Shown in pieces: positions 60,875-64,000 of a DNA stretch of 64,000 bases. The notes under the pieces were generated by a model. The model was given only the letters and a program-made list of their open reading frames with translations. It was not told the DNA's origin and searched no databases. The translations under genes and the position numbers were made by a program. Source of the stretch: Chlorobiota bacterium. Lineage in GTDB: Bacteria > Bacteroidota > Bacteroidia > Bacteroidales > F082. The DNA lies in assembly GCA_030596395.1 (NCBI GenBank), contig JAUVKF010000001.1, forward strand, positions 89,065 through 153,064, in the 5' to 3' direction. Position 1 is the first letter of the stretch. Each line of letters begins with the position of its first letter.

Positions 60875-61891
60875 ATGTTGATAAAAACCGATTTCTGTTT
60901 ACAACCCTTCAATACCTTTCATATAAAAGTTTTTGCCCGCAGTTTATCAATTATCGGTTTTCCTGCTGATCTCGAAGAATTGTATGAAGAGGGAGCATTG
61001 AATGAGAAAAGTATTTTAATCCTGGGAGAAGGCAGTAATATTCTTTTTACAAAGCATTATGAAGGGCTTATTTTGCTTAACCAGATCAGGCGGATGGAAG
61101 TAAAAACAGAAGATGAAGATTGGGTTTATCTTAAAGTCAACAGTGGCGAAAATTGGCCGGCACTGGTAGATTATACGGTTGATCAGGGTTGGGGCGGATT
61201 GGAAAACCTGAGTTTAATTCCAGGGACAGTAGGCGCTGCACCCGTTCAGAATATCGGGGCTTATGGTGCAGAATTGAAAGATGTACTTGAATCGGTTGAA
61301 GTATTTAATATGCAAACCGGGAAAACCGAAGTGTTTTCAAAAGCAGAATGTGGCTTTGGCTATCGCGACAGCATTTTTAAAACAAAATACAAAGGCAGGT
61401 ACTTTATATTGAGTGTGTTGTTAAAGCTCAGCAAAAACCCAAATCTAAATCTTGAATATGCGCCTTTAAAAAAGAAATTCGAGAACAGAGATCCAGGCTT
61501 GATCAGCGTTAAAGAGGTGAGTGATGCTGTAAAAGAAATTCGCCTGTCAAAGCTCCCCGATCCGGCAAAACTTGGCAATGCAGGTAGTTTCTTCAAAAAC
61601 CCGGTTGTGTCATTCGCTAAAATTGAAGAACTTGCTGCTGAATATCCTGAAACACCATTTTACAAGGTGGATGAGGAAAACTACAAAGTAGCCGCCGGAT
61701 GGCTGATCGAAAAAGCTGGATGGAAAGGCAAACGTATTGGCGATGCCGGTGTGCACGAAAAACAGGCATTGGTTTTGGTGAATTACGGAAGTGTAACAGG
61801 TGAGGAAATATTCAAACTCTCTCAAAAGATTCAATCATCAGTAAATTCGAAGTTTGGAGTTGAATTGGAGTGTGAAGTAACGGTATTTTAA
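60875..61891 (+). CDS. murB: UDP-N-acetylenolpyruvoylglucosamine reductase
   Basis: MurB (338 residues) reduces UDP-GlcNAc-enolpyruvate to UDP-MurNAc with NADPH and FAD in peptidoglycan synthesis. The FAD domain has LGEGSNILFT (about 47-56), GLENLSLIPGTVGAAPVQNIGAYG (about 107-130) and FGYRDSIFK (about 158-166). KLGNAGSFFKNPVV (about 227-240, with the catalytic Ser), AAGWLIEKAGWKG and HEKQALVLVN (about 285-294) lie in the substrate domain. Length and motifs fit the E. coli-type (type I) enzyme. Confidence 0.97.
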   Translation: MLIKTDFCLQPFNTFHIKVFARSLSIIGFPADLEELYEEGALNEKSILILGEGSNILFTKHYEGLILLNQIRRMEVKTEDEDWVYLKVNSGENWPALVDYTVDQGWGGLENLSLIPGTVGAAPVQNIGAYGAELKDVLESVEVFNMQTGKTEVFSKAECGFGYRDSIFKTKYKGRYFILSVLLKLSKNPNLNLEYAPLKKKFENRDPGLISVKEVSDAVKEIRLSKLPDPAKLGNAGSFFKNPVVSFAKIEELAAEYPETPFYKVDEENYKVAAGWLIEKAGWKGKRIGDAGVHEKQALVLVNYGSVTGEEIFKLSQKIQSSVNSKFGVELECEVTVF

Positions 61892-61919
61892 TAATAGACC
61901 AAAACGTAGAATTAATGTT

Positions 61920-62744
61920 ATGATTAAAAAAAATGTCCTATCAATTGTATTAATTGTCACAATTTCATTAATAATTATCCTTTGGATTGGAACATATTTT
62001 TATTTCCAAGGATATACAGAAACTGAGAGAGGAACATTTGGAGATATGTATGGTACTGTTAATGCATTATTTTCTGGATTAGCTTTAGCAGGAATAGTAT
62101 TTACGATTCTTTTACAACGAAATGAATTAAGTCTTCAAAGAGAAGAATTGGCATTAACGAGAAGAGAATATATTATTCAAAATGACACTCTTCGACTTCA
62201 ACGATTCGAGAACACATTTTTCAGCCTTCTAACACTACATCATCAAATTGTAAATTCAATAGATCTTCAAATACCATTCTATACTCAAGAGGGTCTAATA
62301 CACAACGAAATTGATAGATATGATAATTTATTTGGACGTGATGTGTTTAAAAAGAAATACGAAGAATTTGTTAGTGCATCGAATGAAAATCGGTCAAATT
62401 TTGACGAGAGTGTTTATCTTAAAAAATATGCAGAAGTTAGTACTGATTTCGGACATTATTTTAGGAATCTATATAGAATGATAAAAATGGTTGATGACAC
62501 AAGCTTCGTTAATCAAACAAATCCAAAAGAATCACTAAAAAACCTTTATAATTCAAGATATAAATATACTAGTATCATTCGATCACAATTATCAGATTAT
62601 GAACTCCTTTGGTTGTTTTATAACTGTTTAAGTATAAATGGAAGAGATAAATTCAAACCTCTTATTGAAAAATATTCAATATTCAAAAACTTGCCGATTG
62701 AAAAACTGATTCATAAAAAACATAAAGAACTATATAACAGATAG
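61920..62744 (+). CDS. Putative phage abortive-infection (AbiC-like) membrane protein
   Basis: This 274-residue protein has two N-terminal helices (about 8-28 and 46-66). Between them lies TERGTFGDMYGTVNALFSGLALAGI (about 36-60) and after them a coiled coil (LQREELALTRREYIIQND, about 73-90). This layout, followed by FENTFFSLLTLHHQIV (about 97-112), is the hallmark of the putAbiC family, named for similarity to lactococcal AbiC, which protects populations from phages. Whether this copy is defensive is an inference. It lies 28 bp after murB and just before a DUF5362 gene. Confidence 0.8.
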   Translation: MIKKNVLSIVLIVTISLIIILWIGTYFYFQGYTETERGTFGDMYGTVNALFSGLALAGIVFTILLQRNELSLQREELALTRREYIIQNDTLRLQRFENTFFSLLTLHHQIVNSIDLQIPFYTQEGLIHNEIDRYDNLFGRDVFKKKYEEFVSASNENRSNFDESVYLKKYAEVSTDFGHYFRNLYRMIKMVDDTSFVNQTNPKESLKNLYNSRYKYTSIIRSQLSDYELLWLFYNCLSINGRDKFKPLIEKYSIFKNLPIEKLIHKKHKELYNR

Positions 62745-62794
62745 AGCTTTTGAGAAAGTTAAACAATAATAAACATATACCAATTAAATTATTT

Positions 62795-63253
62795 ATGGAA
62801 CAACTTAAATTATCAAACGAATCAATTGGTTTTCTCAGGGAAGCGAAAACCTGGACATTTTTTTTATCAATACTTGGATTTATTGGAGTTGGTATAATGG
62901 TTTTAGCAGGAATATTTATGGGTGTGTTTTTCACAGTCATTGATATTTTTAAAGATATACCAAATATGCCAAGTTTTCCTTTCGGGCTTTTTGGTTTTCT
63001 CTACATCATTTTAGCTGTAATTTATTTTTTTCCGGTTTATTATTTGTATAAATTTTCAAAAGACATTGGTTCTGCTTTGTTGTATAACAATGAAGAACAC
63101 TTAACCTCATCTTTCAGGTTTCTCAAGAAACATTTCAAGTTTATTGGAATTATGATCATCTGTATGATTGCCTTTTACTTTGTGATATTCATTGTTTTTG
63201 CAATTATTGGAGCTGCAGGGGCATTTTCAAACAGTAGTTCAATGTTTGCCTGA
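62795..63253 (+). CDS. DUF5362 family membrane protein
   Basis: This 152-residue protein starts MEQLKLSNESIGFLREAKTW, the DUF5362 pattern, and has about four hydrophobic helices (about 20-45, 60-85 and a C-terminal pair). Function unknown. I prefer ATG at 62795 over an upstream TTG because it gives the family N-terminus. The start is about 50 bp after the putAbiC-like gene, so the two could share a transcript. A complex inverted repeat begins 10 bp after the stop. Confidence 0.78.
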   Translation: MEQLKLSNESIGFLREAKTWTFFLSILGFIGVGIMVLAGIFMGVFFTVIDIFKDIPNMPSFPFGLFGFLYIILAVIYFFPVYYLYKFSKDIGSALLYNNEEHLTSSFRFLKKHFKFIGIMIICMIAFYFVIFIVFAIIGAAGAFSNSSSMFA

Positions 63254-63262
63254 CGATGTAAA

Positions 63263-63390
63263 GGCGGCTTTAGTCGCCAACACGCTTATTTACAATAATC
63301 GGGCGCGAATGCTTCGCGTTCGATAACTACGCTTCAATTATTGTTCTTTCACACGCAAAATGAGCGTGCTAGTTGGCGACTAAAGTCGCC
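63263..63390. repeat. Composite palindromic element with three nested hairpins
   Basis: The ends GGCGGCTTTAGTCGCCAACA and GTTGGCGACTAAAGTCGCC are complementary, with ACACGCT/AGCGTG extending the stem. Inside, ACAATAAT/ATTATTGT encloses CGCGAA-TGC-TTCGCG. Each end is itself a small hairpin (GGCGAC-TAAA-GTCGCC). It is a MITE or REP-type repeat with no ORF. Confidence 0.75.
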
Positions 63391-63417
63391 ATTACATTAT
63401 GATTGTGTTTTTATTAA

Positions 63418-63852
63418 TTAATAATCTGCTGATGAGGTATGATCATGCACAGCCCGCCATCCTTCATCTTTTTTCTTAAACAATAGCGTAAACAATCCCC
63501 AGGGATGGTCACTTTTTCTTTCCAGTTCCCATTTGCCGAAAACGAGTGCTGCTTCATCTGAGATCAGTTTAATGTCAATTTCAGAAAATATGAGTATTCC
63601 CATCGTTTCTTTATCAGGATAAGCTTTTTTGTATCGTTCGAGGGTTGTTTCCCATCCATACGATACATTTCCACCCGAGGCAAAACGCAATGAATCGGAT
63701 TGTATGTATCCGGACATATAAGCTTCAATATTTCCTTCATTCCAGGCTGCTGCCTGTTCATTCAGTATCTTTTTAATCAGGCCTTTATCAGAAACCTTTT
63801 CTGTGTTGCAGGATATGATGGCAAACAACAGTAGAAAATAATAAATCTTCAT
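63418..63852 (-). CDS. SnoaL/NTF2-like lipoprotein (DUF4440 type)
   Basis: This 144-residue protein begins with a signal peptide and lipobox-like IISC (Cys about 15). The mature part matches the NTF2/SnoaL-like DUF4440 fold: NEQAAAWNEGNIEAYMSGYI (about 31-50), GWETTLERYKKAYPDKETMG (about 66-85) and RAVHDHTSSADY at the C-terminus, typical of a small secreted enzyme or binding protein of unknown activity. ATG at 63852 is preferred to an upstream TTG at 63867. Confidence 0.82.
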   Translation of the reverse strand: MKIYYFLLLFAIISCNTEKVSDKGLIKKILNEQAAAWNEGNIEAYMSGYIQSDSLRFASGGNVSYGWETTLERYKKAYPDKETMGILIFSEIDIKLISDEAALVFGKWELERKSDHPWGLFTLLFKKKDEGWRAVHDHTSSADY

Positions 63853-64000
63853 TTTATAAATAGTCAAACCTTACGAACTACCTAATATCGATTAAAATTG
63901 TTTTCAGAGCATATTGCTTGCAATAATTTTCGAATAATAATAAAGGCCAAAGAACCTCCTTTTTGATTTTCCTTAGTAATCCTCTAAAATTGAAACCTGC

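Noticed and set aside
1..64000. CRISPR array or rRNA genes
   Set aside because: I saw no regularly spaced identical direct repeats with unique spacers, and no rRNA-like conserved stretches. The repeats found are palindromic and irregular.

Overview
This window looks like a chromosomal segment of an AT-rich member of the Bacteroidota, probably an anaerobic Bacteroidales-type bacterium. Four complete secreted proteins end in type IX secretion (T9SS) sorting domains. Many genes follow the Bacteroidota promoter motif TAnnTTTG, sometimes with a TTG/TTTG element 17-20 bp upstream. Family-restricted genes (DUF5606, DUF4834, DUF4252, YfhO) are present. Energy and redox genes (a full Rnf complex, and PyrD paired with the electron-transfer subunit PyrK) fit anaerobic or microaerobic life. 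No rRNA or CRISPR array was seen. There is one good tRNA (Val).

Layout. 1-1184: 5' part of a secreted Asp-box (BNR-like) repeat protein running off the left edge. 1.4-4.6 kb: purB and an MsbA-like exporter. 4.6-9.7 kb: a large T9SS subtilisin and a TPR lipoprotein. 9.8-12 kb: DUF5606-pyrK-pyrD, tightly overlapping. 12-14.4 kb: small secreted or unknown proteins and tRNA-Val. 14.6-17.8 kb: a WbqC-like/acetyltransferase pair flanked by an intact radical-SAM gene and a broken copy of its 3' end. 18-22 kb: a POT peptide transporter, then ECF sigma, membrane anti-sigma and two DUF4252 proteins. 22-27 kb: a GNAT enzyme, an unknown Cys-rich protein, a REP-associated transposase with its hairpins, and valS. 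27-31.4 kb: a T9SS SBBP-repeat protein, a lipoprotein, a LysM glucosaminidase and rsmG. 31.6-39 kb: an MFS carrier with dipeptidase pepD, rpmH, DUF4834, YfhO and a glycosyltransferase. 39-43.6 kb: gpsA, a flippase, a methyltransferase and a glycosyltransferase.

43.6-46.1 kb is a small AT-rich accessory island: an IS1595-type transposase with a basic companion ORF, a palindromic divergent promoter, a structured possibly noncoding segment, an orphan ORF and a degenerate tRNA-like sequence. 46.1-48.3 kb: two LamG/T9SS proteins. 48.3-51.6 kb: YihY/BrkB, nadC, SDR and RseC. 52-57.5 kb: rnfBCDGEA, interrupted by an internally deleted 'four-helix bundle/23S IVS' gene remnant inside inverted repeats. 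57.9-64 kb: ftsE, two glycosyltransferases, murB, a putative abortive-infection membrane protein, DUF5362 and a SnoaL-like lipoprotein.

Functionally the window mixes housekeeping (nucleotide, NAD, envelope and tRNA charging) with peptide use (POT carrier, MFS plus PepD, secreted protease) and envelope glycan genes. I did not find a clearly new multi-gene system. The most notable items are the IVS remnant in rnf, the duplicated radical-SAM 3' end around the WbqC cassette, the REP/RAYT locus, the structured segment and tRNA-like sequence in the IS island, and several families of dispersed inverted repeats.
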